Position numbers and translations under genes: made by a program. This document shows positions 6,509 through 13,430 of a stretch of DNA of 13,760 nucleotides, piece after piece (the stretch's first letter is position 1; each line of letters begins with the position of its first letter). The stretch is taken from positions 1-13,760 of the forward strand of contig JAKEEV010000663.1 in the NCBI GenBank assembly GCA_022616395.1, read 5' to 3'. The notes below the pieces were generated by a model. It saw only the letters and a program-made list of their open reading frames with translations, was not told the origin of the DNA and ran no database searches. Origin of the DNA: Planctomycetia bacterium. GTDB lineage: Bacteria; Planctomycetota; Planctomycetia; Gemmatales; Gemmataceae.

Positions 6509-6559
6509 TCCTCCGGCATCGCCTCTGTGAGTCTCCAATATCACATCATCGGAGGAGAC
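6509..6559 (+). promoter_or_regulatory. Possible ribosome-binding-site-sequestering leader
   Basis: The strong Shine-Dalgarno GGAGGAG (6551-6557) upstream of the ATG at 6564 can pair in two mutually exclusive ways: TCCTCCG (6509-6515) with CGGAGGA (6550-6556), or GTCTCC (6531-6536) with GGAGAC (6554-6559). This arrangement would allow regulated translation of the two coupled genes, but it rests on short complementarity only. Confidence 0.3.
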
Positions 6560-6563
6560 GTTC

Positions 6564-6803
6564 ATGTTCGCTCACTTGCTTCGTGCGCCTGATACCGATC
6601 CAACGACCACTTCTCGCACGCCGAATACTGTTCGGCTGGTCTGCGAGAGGTTGGAAGAGCGGATGTGCCCTGTCGTTGTGATGGTGAACACCGATGCTGA
6701 CACGCAAGACAAGAACATGGGTGACGGGAAGATTGAAGACAAGACTCGAGGAAGATCCGTGAGTGTTCACTGCGCTGGTGAGACCCGAAGCACCGGAGGA
6801 TGA
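6564..6803 (+). CDS. Small protein with planctomycete LEER/LEDR-type N-terminal motif
   Basis: This is a 79-residue protein. Residues 23-34 read VRLVCERLEERM, followed by CPVVVMVN. This resembles the short basic, Leu-Glu-containing segment (LEDR, LEER, LEPR) near the N-terminus of many large planctomycete surface or exported proteins, where it precedes the mature domain. Here almost nothing follows: the remaining residues are polar and low-complexity (DADTQDKNMGDGKIEDKTRG). A strong GGAGGAG lies six bases before the ATG. The TGA overlaps the ATG of the PDZ gene (ATGA), and GGAGG sits immediately before that, so the pair is translationally coupled. It may be a remnant of a larger exported protein, a small secreted peptide or a coupling leader. 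Function is unknown. Confidence 0.62.
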   Translation: MFAHLLRAPDTDPTTTSRTPNTVRLVCERLEERMCPVVVMVNTDADTQDKNMGDGKIEDKTRGRSVSVHCAGETRSTGG

Positions 6804-8065
6804 CAACCGTGCTCCGTATCCTCATGCTTGTTGCCATTGCGCTCCCACTGAGTGGGATCGCGGCTCCCGTTCCGCCAGTTCCAGATGCCAAGACTCTCGT
6901 TGCTGGGTTGAGCGACCCATCGGAGAAGGTGCGTAACGAGTCCGCCACTGCCCTCCGGGATCGCGTCGATGCCCTGCCGTGGTTGCGTCGAGCAACTCGC
7001 TCAACGGACAAGGATACTGCCAAGCGTGCTGCCGATTTGCTCATTCCGCACGAGAAGAAGCGTCAGGAAGCTGTTGCAAAGGTCATCGACGCCTGCATTC
7101 GAGACGGTCACGTTGACCTGTTCATGGAATGGCACCACTACTGGCAGCCCGCGTCCAAAGACGATCTGTGGCCGGTTGGTCCACGTGCGGCGAAGGCTGG
7201 ACGTGACCTCTTTGCCAAGTCCTGCTCACCAGAGGCAACAAAACGTCTTGAACACTACCTCACGGAATTCGGCAAACGTAAGTTTCACTTCCACGATGGT
7301 CCCGAGGAACGTCCGAAGGGATTGGGTTCGCCCGTCTGGAATATCCGAACGGATCGGTTTGAACGCTGGCCGGCTGATGTCCAGTTCGCTTCCGTTGCCG
7401 GACCAACTCATCTGGGAGGAAGGCAAGGGGGGCACTATTTCGTCCTCGGGTCAGCCAACGCACGCCAGATTCACGGCACGTTCCTCGTTTGCGATGGTGA
7501 TGTCTGGAACGGAATAATCGGGAGTGACATTCCACGGGGATTTCACACTGAACCACTGCTGGGAGTCCGAGTTGCCACGAGTGTGGTCATCTGTCGCGGC
7601 AACTTCCGCGGGAAAGTTGCCGGCTCCGCAGTGGTGCTCGTCGAGGGTGACATCGATCTGCAACCTGCCGGACCAGCCGAGATGATCCAAGACAGCCTGA
7701 TTCGAGTCAGTGGAGAGATTCGGCTTGCGCCCAAACTCAAGCCCGTGAACTGCACGATAGAGGCTCACGCGAAGAACGCGACGGCTCCGTACAAGTTCTT
7801 CGAGCTTTCGGATGTGGGGCTTGTCGCGGCGGATGACGAGGAGGGGCTGGTTGTCAGAACCGTGAAGCCAAACACGCCCTTTGGCAACTGTGGACTGGCT
7901 AAAGGAGACCTCATCCGGGCTATCGACGACATTCCCGCCGGGCATTCCGAAGAGTTCCGCAAAAAAGTCCGTCGCGCGCTCGTTCGGCAAGGAGACTGCC
8001 TGCTCACAGTCACACGCGGTGATAAGACTCACGATCTTGCTGTCTTCTTCCCTCTGCCAAAGTAG
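6800..8065 (+). CDS. Exported protein with helical repeat region, unknown middle domain and C-terminal PDZ domain
   Basis: This is a 421-residue protein. Residues 1-22 form a signal peptide ending in GIAA/P. Residues 30-95 are helical with HEAT-like character (DAKTLVAGLSDPSEKVRNESATALRDR). The middle, about 180-320, is rich in Gly and short hydrophobic strands (HYFVLGSANA, GTFLVCDGDVWNG, SVVICRGNFRGKVAGSAVVLVEGDIDL). This suggests a beta-helix-like or surface-binding region that I cannot assign. Residues 338-415 form a PDZ domain: GLVVRTVKPNTPFGNCGLAKGD, then LIRAIDDIPAG and LLTVTRGDK. No protease triad is seen, so it is likely a periplasmic scaffold or binding protein. It is coupled to the 79-residue gene. 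Its TAG stop lies inside a palindromic repeat. Confidence 0.8.
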   Translation: MTTVLRILMLVAIALPLSGIAAPVPPVPDAKTLVAGLSDPSEKVRNESATALRDRVDALPWLRRATRSTDKDTAKRAADLLIPHEKKRQEAVAKVIDACIRDGHVDLFMEWHHYWQPASKDDLWPVGPRAAKAGRDLFAKSCSPEATKRLEHYLTEFGKRKFHFHDGPEERPKGLGSPVWNIRTDRFERWPADVQFASVAGPTHLGGRQGGHYFVLGSANARQIHGTFLVCDGDVWNGIIGSDIPRGFHTEPLLGVRVATSVVICRGNFRGKVAGSAVVLVEGDIDLQPAGPAEMIQDSLIRVSGEIRLAPKLKPVNCTIEAHAKNATAPYKFFELSDVGLVAADDEEGLVVRTVKPNTPFGNCGLAKGDLIRAIDDIPAGHSEEFRKKVRRALVRQGDCLLTVTRGDKTHDLAVFFPLPK

Positions 8066-8108
8066 TCGGCACGGCGTAGACCGACTACTTTCCACCCCTG
8101 CCAAAGTA
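8051..8108. repeat. 44-bp duplication/insertion footprint carrying a palindrome, at the end of the PDZ gene
   Basis: An inverted repeat AAAGTAGTCGG (8059-8069) and CCGACTACTTT (8081-8091) encloses an 11-base loop. A direct repeat flanks it: CTGCCAAAGTA at 8054-8064 and 8098-8108, extended to 13 of 14 matching bases from 8051 and 8095. Removing 8065-8108 would rejoin CTG CCA AAG to TAA, so the encoded end (Leu-Pro-Lys-stop) is the same with or without the extra 44 bp. The hairpin may also act as a terminator, but no T-tract follows. Confidence 0.75.
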
Positions 8109-8339
8109 ACCCACATTCCGTATCGCACACCCCAAATTACGCTTCCGCGGCGTTGAGGAGCTTCTTTTTCGCTTTCCGTGCAAGCCGGCGATTGCGTGAC
8201 GTATAAGGTTTCAATGAGGAAGCTGACCAAGTTCTGTCCACGCGATGGCCGGTTCGTGTAAGATAAACCCTACCGCCGGGCACCCGCTCTTGAGGTGGAC
8301 CTCTCCTCCGCCTCAGTCTTAGATGAGGATTTGCCTTTT
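8109..8339. other. Gap upstream of korA
   Basis: No convincing gene is present. The stretch includes a T-rich segment near 8161-8170, a possible 15-codon ORF (8214-8261) and a small hairpin TGAGG...CCTCA (8291-8315). The korA ribosome-binding site GAGGAT (about 8325-8330) lies about nine bases before the ATG. I could not identify a promoter with a good -35/-10 pair. Confidence 0.4.
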
Positions 8340-10322
8340 ATGAGTTCCGAATCAGGCTCCGCCACCGCACCGCTGGGCACACCGGCCAGTGCGTCTCATG
8401 GCAGTCCCAATGGCAGCCCAAACGGGCACCACCGCAAAATCGAACGAGTCGAGTCGGTCACGATCCGCTTCGCGGGCGACTCCGGCGATGGCATGCAGCT
8501 CGCCGGCACGCAGTTCACCAATACGTCGGCCCTTCTGGGCAATGACATCGCAACCTTCCCAGACTTCCCAGCCGAAATTCGCGCTCCAGCCGGTACACTC
8601 GCGGGCGTGTCGGGTTTCCAGGTTCACTTTTCCAGCCACGACATCCACACGCCCGGCGATGCGCTCGATGCGCTCGTCGTCATGAACCCCGCGGCGCTCA
8701 AAACCAATCTCAAGGATCTTCAGCCGGGCGGCATCCTGATCGTTAACACCGATAGCTTCGGTGTCTCCGATCTGAAGAAGGCCAATTACACCATCAGTCC
8801 GCTTGAAGACGGCTCGCTCAAGGGCTATCGGGTCGTGCGTGTCGCGGTGTCGAAGCTCACCGTCGAGGCGGTGAAAGACTGCGGACTGACTCCACGCGAA
8901 CAGGACCGGTGCAAGAACTTCTTCGCGCTGGGGCTTGTGTACTGGATGTACGAACGGACGCTCGATGTCACGCTGAAGTGGATCAAGGACAAGTTCGGCA
9001 AGAAGCCCGAAACGCGGCCGGTGATGGAAGCGAACACTCGCGCGCTGAAGGCCGGTTACAACTACGGCGAAACGGTCGAACTGCTTCCAGTGCAGTATCA
9101 GGTGGCGAAAGCCCAGATCGCGCCGGGCACTTACCGCAAGATCACCGGTAACGAAGCCGCGGTGTTGGGCTTCGTCGCCGCAAGCCAGCTTGCGAAAAAG
9201 CAACTGGTCTACGCCAGCTATCCGATCACGCCCGCCAGCCCGATTCTCGAAGGACTGGCTGACATGCGCCGATTCGGAGTAAAGACCTTCCAGGCCGAAG
9301 ACGAGATCGCAGCGGCGGGTGTGGCGATGGGAGCGAGCTACGGAGGCGCGATCGGCATTACCGGCACAAGCGGACCGGGCGTGTGTCTCAAGAGCGAAGC
9401 GATTAACCTCGCGGTGATGACCGAGTTGCCGCTCATCATTGTGGACGTGCAACGCGGAGGACCGAGTACCGGACTTCCCACCAAAACCGAACAAGCGGAC
9501 TTGCTGCAAGCAATGTTCGGCCGCAACGGGGAAAGTCCGGTCGCGATCATCGCTCCTCAATCGCCCGTCGATTGCTTTGACGCGGCTATCGAGGCCGTTC
9601 GCATCGCGACGCGGTTCATGTGCCCGGTCTTCTACCTCTCGGATGGCTACATCGCCAACGGCTCTGAACCGTGGAAGATTCCGAGCGTCTCGGAGTTGCC
9701 GAAGATCGAGGTCAAACACGCGACCGAACCGAACAGCAACGGCTGGACCGGTCCTGCTCACGAAGTCGGAGAAGGAGAAGCCGGGAAGTTCCTGCCCTAC
9801 AAGCGCGACGAATTCCTGGCTCGACCGTGGGCGGTTCCCGGCACACCCGGACTCGAACACCGCATCGGTGGCATCGAGAAGCAGGATGTGACCGGTAACA
9901 TCAACTACGAGCCTGCCAATCACCAGCACATGACCGATACGCGAGCCAAGAAGATCGCGAACATCGCCGAGACGATTCCCGATCTGGTCGTGACAGGTCC
10001 GGCAGACGCCGAACTGCTCGTTGTCGGCTGGGGTGGAACCTTCGGCACCATCACGACAGCCGTTCAGCGCTCTCAGCGCAAGGGGCTGAAGGTCGCTCAG
10101 GTTCACTTCCGACACTTGAACCCAATGCCCAAGAACACGGAAGCTGTGTTGAAGCGGTTCAAGAAGATTCTTGTGCCTGAACTCAACGGCGGGCAACTCT
10201 GCTGGCTCTTGCGAGCGAAGTACCTCGTGCCCGCCGAGGGACTGAACAAGGTACAAGGCAAGCCGTTTTTGGTTTCCGAGATCGAAGGAGCGATTTCCAA
10301 GTTGGTGAGTGGTGAGTGGTGA
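8340..10322 (+). CDS. korA: 2-oxoacid:acceptor oxidoreductase subunit alpha (fused gamma-alpha)
   Basis: This is a 660-residue catalytic subunit of a CoA-dependent 2-oxoacid:ferredoxin oxidoreductase, most like the 2-oxoglutarate (Kor) type. After a Ser/Gly/Asn-rich extension of about 37 residues, the gamma domain begins at VTIRFAGDSGDGMQLAG (about 40) and runs to about 215. The alpha domain (about 275-500) contains the substrate-site signature YPITPAS (294-300), QAEDEIAAAGVAMGASY and TGTSGPGVCL. The C-terminal domain contains VVGWGGTFGT and HFRHLNPMP. With KorB it would convert 2-oxoglutarate plus CoA to succinyl-CoA, or run in reverse, reducing ferredoxin. The ATG at 8340 is preceded by GAGGAT; a GTG at 8295 is less likely. 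The last residues (LVSGEW) and the TGA come from a heptamer repeat. Pyruvate or other 2-oxoacids remain possible substrates. Confidence 0.92.
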   Translation: MSSESGSATAPLGTPASASHGSPNGSPNGHHRKIERVESVTIRFAGDSGDGMQLAGTQFTNTSALLGNDIATFPDFPAEIRAPAGTLAGVSGFQVHFSSHDIHTPGDALDALVVMNPAALKTNLKDLQPGGILIVNTDSFGVSDLKKANYTISPLEDGSLKGYRVVRVAVSKLTVEAVKDCGLTPREQDRCKNFFALGLVYWMYERTLDVTLKWIKDKFGKKPETRPVMEANTRALKAGYNYGETVELLPVQYQVAKAQIAPGTYRKITGNEAAVLGFVAASQLAKKQLVYASYPITPASPILEGLADMRRFGVKTFQAEDEIAAAGVAMGASYGGAIGITGTSGPGVCLKSEAINLAVMTELPLIIVDVQRGGPSTGLPTKTEQADLLQAMFGRNGESPVAIIAPQSPVDCFDAAIEAVRIATRFMCPVFYLSDGYIANGSEPWKIPSVSELPKIEVKHATEPNSNGWTGPAHEVGEGEAGKFLPYKRDEFLARPWAVPGTPGLEHRIGGIEKQDVTGNINYEPANHQHMTDTRAKKIANIAETIPDLVVTGPADAELLVVGWGGTFGTITTAVQRSQRKGLKVAQVHFRHLNPMPKNTEAVLKRFKKILVPELNGGQLCWLLRAKYLVPAEGLNKVQGKPFLVSEIEGAISKLVSGEW

Positions 10323-10418
10323 GTCGTGTTTGACTTCGGGTAGGTTCTGGAAGCCCGAATCGCACAACACCACTCACCACTCGCGAAACTCACCACTCAC
10401 CACTCACCACTCACCACC
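10304..10418. repeat. Inverted heptamer arrays filling the korA-korB gap
   Basis: Three tandem GGTGAGT units (10304-10324) face units of the complement ACTCACC at 10372 and, in perfect tandem, at 10388, 10395, 10402 and 10409. Bases 10314-10330 pair with 10366-10382 over 17 positions with one mismatch. An inner stem TTCGGG/CCCGAA (10335-10340, 10354-10359) can form within the loop. The left array overlaps the korA 3' end and supplies its stop; the right array ends eight bases before the korB ATG. No Shine-Dalgarno is visible for korB, so the structure may affect its translation. Confidence 0.88.
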
Positions 10419-10426
10419 AAATACAC

Positions 10427-11470
10427 ATGGCCACTGCTGCTCCTCTCCCAACGCTCACGACCAAAGAACTGACCACCGACCAGGAAGTCCGGTGGTGCCC
10501 AGGTTGCGGGGATTATTCGATCCTCGCGCAGATGAAAAAGGCGCTCACCACAGTCGGTGTGCCGCGCGAAAAGATGGTGTTCGTCTCTGGCATCGGCTGT
10601 TCGAGCCGGTTCCCCTACTACATGAACACCTACGGCTTCCACACCATCCACGGCCGCGCCCCGACATTCGCAACCGGCCTGCGACTGGCGAACCCCGATC
10701 TCCAGGTGTGGGTTGTCACCGGTGATGGAGACGGGCTTTCCATCGGTGGCAATCACCTGATTCACGCGCTCCGCCGGAACATCGACATCAAGGTTCTGCT
10801 CTTCAATAACGAAATCTACGGCCTCACGAAGGGCCAGTATTCGCCAGCGAGCCGTATCGGAACGCCAACCAAGACCAGCCCCGGCGGATCATTCGAGACA
10901 CCCGTTCGCCCGCTCTCTCTGGCTCTGGCGGCGGAAGCAACCTTTGTTGCTCGCACAATCGACGTGGATGTGCAACACCTCGTCGCGATCCTTCAGAAGG
11001 CCGCGGCTCACAAGGGAAGCGCGTTCGTGGAGATTTACCAGAACTGCAAGATCTTCAACGACGAAGTCTTCAAGTACGCGACCGACAAGGCCGTGAAATC
11101 AAGCAACGTGCTCTACCTCGAACACGGTAAGCCGATGGTCTTTGGCAAGGACCGCACGAAGGGTATTCGCCTCAACGGTCTGAAGCCCGAAGTGGTCGAA
11201 ATCGGCAAGGACTGCCAGCTTGACGACATCCTGACTCACGATGAGTTCGCGGAAGACCCGACACCAGCGTATCTGCTCAGTCGGTTCGTTCACAGCGAAG
11301 ACCCGAGCGCGGTCAACCCGTTCCCCGAACCAGTCGGAGTCTTCCGCAACGTCACCCGCCCAACCTACGAAGAGTTGCTCGCCGACCGCATCAAGGTCGC
11401 AACCGAGAAGAAGGGAGCGGGCAAGATCGAGGATCTGTTCAAGGCCGAAGATGTGTGGACCGTTTCCTAG
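10427..11470 (+). CDS. korB: 2-oxoacid:ferredoxin oxidoreductase subunit beta
   Basis: This is a 347-residue thiamine diphosphate-binding subunit that partners KorA. WCPGCGDYSIL (23-33) gives the first two cysteines, Cys24 and Cys27. GIGCSSR (55-61) gives Cys58, and YQNC near 207 supplies a fourth. Together these are the expected ligands of the single [4Fe-4S] cluster in OFOR beta subunits. The ThDP/Mg motif runs from GDGD (99-102) to LLFNNEIYG (124-132), followed by LTKGQYSPAS, typical of Kor-type beta subunits. No ferredoxin-like delta subunit is in the window, so a separate ferredoxin must accept electrons. The gene is separated from korA by a repeat structure and ends at a strong terminator. 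It starts at the ATG at 10427 and has no recognisable ribosome-binding site. Confidence 0.93.
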   Translation: MATAAPLPTLTTKELTTDQEVRWCPGCGDYSILAQMKKALTTVGVPREKMVFVSGIGCSSRFPYYMNTYGFHTIHGRAPTFATGLRLANPDLQVWVVTGDGDGLSIGGNHLIHALRRNIDIKVLLFNNEIYGLTKGQYSPASRIGTPTKTSPGGSFETPVRPLSLALAAEATFVARTIDVDVQHLVAILQKAAAHKGSAFVEIYQNCKIFNDEVFKYATDKAVKSSNVLYLEHGKPMVFGKDRTKGIRLNGLKPEVVEIGKDCQLDDILTHDEFAEDPTPAYLLSRFVHSEDPSAVNPFPEPVGVFRNVTRPTYEELLADRIKVATEKKGAGKIEDLFKAEDVWTVS

Positions 11471-11612
11471 CGCGGAACTCGGAGCGCGGAACGCGGAATG
11501 AATACAACAAACCCCGGTTGGGAGTTGGCTCCTGACCGGGGTTATTCGTTTTCGGTTCCGCGGCGTCGGCCCCGGCCTTTCGTTCCGCACTCCGCGCTCC
11601 GCGTTCCGCGCT
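11469..11612. repeat. Long inverted heptamer-derived repeat bounding the korB-CBS gap
   Basis: Left arm 11469-11500 and right arm 11581-11612 are reverse complements at 28 of 32 positions. Both are built from 7-bp units of the CGTTCCG/CGCTCCG type. The left arm begins in the last two bases of the korB stop codon, and the right arm ends three bases before the ATG of the CBS gene. An intrinsic terminator hairpin sits between them. The units match the CATTCCG array at 2901-2966. Confidence 0.85.
11510..11553 (+). terminator. Rho-independent terminator after korB
   Basis: The stem AACCCCGGT (11510-11518) pairs perfectly with ACCGGGGTT (11535-11543). The loop can fold further through GGAG (11521-11524) and CTCC (11529-11532). 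A T-rich tail, ATTCGTTTT, follows. The position 40 bases after the korB stop fits the end of a korAB transcript. Confidence 0.75.
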
Positions 11613-11615
11613 CCT

Positions 11616-12131
11616 ATGTACTGTCCCGCTTGCGGTCACGACAAGAACCCACCCGGCGCTGACGAGTGCGCCAACTGCGGTCTACCGCTGGCTCATCTCG
11701 ATGCGCCGACCCCACACGGTCCGGTGGAGACCAGCCTGGCAACCGATCCTGTCGCGGTACTCGACCCGCGCCCGCCGGTCACCGTGAGCGCTGACGCGAA
11801 TCTGGGCGAGGCGGTGCGCGCCATGATGACCGGTCGCATTGGCGCGGTTCTGGTCACGGATGCTGGGGGTGAGTTGATTGGCATTCTGACCGAGCGCGAC
11901 TTTCTCACGAAGGTCGCGGGGCAGCCAGAGTTTGAGTCGCTGCCGGTGAGTCGATTCATGACTCGAAACCCGGAAACGGTGACTTCCGGCGACACCCTGG
12001 CTTTTGCGCTGGGCAAGATGGACGCGGGCGGCTACCGGCATCTCCCGGTCGTGGAGCGCGGAAAGCCGGTGGGTGTGATTTCCGTGCGAGATGTGCTCCG
12101 CCATCTGACGGCGGTGTGTCCCGAGGGGTAA
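11616..12131 (+). CDS. Zinc-ribbon plus tandem CBS-domain protein
   Basis: This is a 171-residue protein. Residues 3-21 hold a CxxC...CxxC zinc ribbon (Cys3, Cys6, Cys18, Cys21; MYCPACG and CANCG). Two CBS motifs follow, about 52-105 and 110-165: AVRAMMTGRIGAVLVTD, GILTERDFLTKV, MTRNPETVTSGDTLAFALGKM and GYRHLPVVERGKPVGVISVRD. A Bateman module of this kind would bind an adenosine ligand. The ribbon could mediate binding to a partner or nucleic acid. The CBS half resembles the protein at 6021-6488. It starts at the ATG at 11616, only three bases after an inverted-repeat arm, with no visible ribosome-binding site. It is separated from korB by a terminator, so it is probably a separate transcript. 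Confidence 0.85.
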   Translation: MYCPACGHDKNPPGADECANCGLPLAHLDAPTPHGPVETSLATDPVAVLDPRPPVTVSADANLGEAVRAMMTGRIGAVLVTDAGGELIGILTERDFLTKVAGQPEFESLPVSRFMTRNPETVTSGDTLAFALGKMDAGGYRHLPVVERGKPVGVISVRDVLRHLTAVCPEG

Positions 12132-12418
12132 CTCCCAAAGCAGAGAATGTGTAAGAACCAAGAAATTCTAATTGACATGCGGCTTGCCAATCCGATGATG
12201 GGGGATGATGTGAGTTGACTGACCCAAGTTGACGACTCGCAGCCGTCCACTTCTCTCCAAAACTCACATTCGCCCCGTTTTTTCGGGTGTCTGGACTTAT
12301 CTTTCGTCTCGCTGGCGCAAGCCAGCTCATCCGGGACCGTACGCTCGGGCTGGAAGTCGTTTCCGCTCATTTCGCTCCGGCCGGAGAACTCGCGTCCCCG
12401 TTACCTGGAGGCCTGCCC
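12132..12418. other. Long non-coding leader/gap before the DUF1559 gene
   Basis: No gene is evident. A TTGACA at 12172-12177 with GATGAT 16 bases later is a possible promoter. The heptamer AGTTGAC occurs twice at 14-bp spacing (12213 and 12227), a possible tandem half-site pattern. A perfect hairpin GCTGGC-GCAA-GCCAGC (12311-12326) has a GNRA-type loop. The gene's Shine-Dalgarno GGAGG lies just before 12419. If the promoter is real, the transcript would carry about 210 bases of leader. Confidence 0.4.
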
Positions 12419-13399
12419 ATGACTCGCGCTGGGAGAAACCGCTGGGGCTTCACGCTGATCGAGCTGTTGGTTGTCATCGCGATTATCGCCATTCTCATTG
12501 GGTTACTTCTGCCCGCCGTCCAGAAGGTCCGCGAAGCCGCAGCCCGCATGAGCTGCACGAACAACTTGAAGCAACTCGGACTGGCCGCCCACAACTACGA
12601 GAGCGCCGACGGCAAGCTCCCACCCGGTGGGGATCAGTGGAACATCGGACCCATCCAGTACCTCACACCGCATCTGGAGCAGGAGAATCTGTCCAAGCTG
12701 TTCAACATGCAGCCCGGCACTTGGTGGTTCTCGCACTCCCAGAATCGGCCCCCCAGTGGGTCCACGCTCCCCAACCCGACCCCCATCTACGGTGGCAGTA
12801 CCAATCTCAAGATCCTCCTCTGTCCCTCCGCCCCAGCGCCCGAGGCCTACGAGACCGTCTGGCTGAGCATCACCTACCAGCCAACAGCTGCGCCTGGGAA
12901 CGGGATCGATATGCCCATGGGTTATCCCTGGCGGGCACACCTCCGCTCAGCGGCGCCGGGTTCGCAAGTCCTGGGCCGGGCGCACTACGCGGCGGTTCTG
13001 GGCGACTGGCGGTTCGGCGCTGGCTATCGCGGCATCTTCTATTACAACTCGAAGAACAGGATCGCGACAATTTCCGATGGGAGCAGCAACACCCTCATGT
13101 TCATGGAGTTCGCGGGTGGAATGTGGCCCAACGCCTTCGGCACGGGGCAGCACGGCGGCCCATGGTGCCCCGGTCGCGTGATGAACGGCAACTTCACCGC
13201 CTTTGGGATCGCATCGAGCAACACCGATCTCACGGTCAACTCCGCCGCGCTATTCGGAAGTCACCACCCTCAGTTCCTCAACGTGTGCTACGGTGACGGC
13301 TCCGTCCGACCGCTCCGGAAGTCGATCTCCAGCAGCAACTTCCCGCTCTTGGCGGCCATGGGTGGGATCGCGGATGGCCAAGTCATCGTTTTTGATTGA
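12419..13399 (+). CDS. DUF1559 domain protein with canonical prepilin-type N-terminus
   Basis: This is a 326-residue protein. A short basic leader ends in Gly before FTLIELLVVIAIIAILIG, the type IV prepilin cleavage/methylation motif with Phe at +1 and Glu at +5. It is followed by LLPAVQKVREAAARMSC and NNLKQLGLAAHNYE, then the DUF1559 body (SDGSSNTLMFMEFAGG). The C-terminal motif is HPQFLNVCYGDGSV, a complete H-X9-DG. Such proteins are highly amplified in planctomycetes and presumably form pseudopilin-like surface or periplasmic assemblies; individual roles are unknown. The ATG at 12419 is chosen over longer frames because GGAGG precedes it by about seven bases and the prepilin leader has the right length. 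A small lipoprotein gene follows. Confidence 0.92.
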   Translation: MTRAGRNRWGFTLIELLVVIAIIAILIGLLLPAVQKVREAAARMSCTNNLKQLGLAAHNYESADGKLPPGGDQWNIGPIQYLTPHLEQENLSKLFNMQPGTWWFSHSQNRPPSGSTLPNPTPIYGGSTNLKILLCPSAPAPEAYETVWLSITYQPTAAPGNGIDMPMGYPWRAHLRSAAPGSQVLGRAHYAAVLGDWRFGAGYRGIFYYNSKNRIATISDGSSNTLMFMEFAGGMWPNAFGTGQHGGPWCPGRVMNGNFTAFGIASSNTDLTVNSAALFGSHHPQFLNVCYGDGSVRPLRKSISSSNFPLLAAMGGIADGQVIVFD

Positions 13400-13430
13400 C
13401 GCACCTGACTCTGTGACGAAATCGACTCAT

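Noticed and set aside
8214..8261. A 15-codon ORF (MRKLTKFCPRDGRFV) upstream of korA as a leader peptide.
   Set aside because: Only a weak AAGG precedes it, and there is no attenuator structure or run of regulatory codons. Short ORFs of this size are expected by chance.
8352..10373. A 673-codon open frame on the minus strand across korA.
   Set aside because: It lies opposite a clearly recognisable korA. Its translation is Arg/His-rich with no domain, as expected from high-GC antisense frames.
10304..10418. A CRISPR-like array.
   Set aside because: The units are 7 bp, tandem without spacers, and inverted on the two sides; no cas gene is present.
12287..12418. An upstream extension of the DUF1559 protein in the same frame.
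   Set aside because: It would place 44 extra residues before a prepilin leader, and GGAGG sits exactly before the ATG at 12419.
12132..12418. A cyclic-di-GMP (GEMM) riboswitch before the DUF1559 gene.
   Set aside because: The GCTGGC-GCAA-GCCAGC hairpin alone does not match, and I could not find the conserved GEMM core sequences around it.
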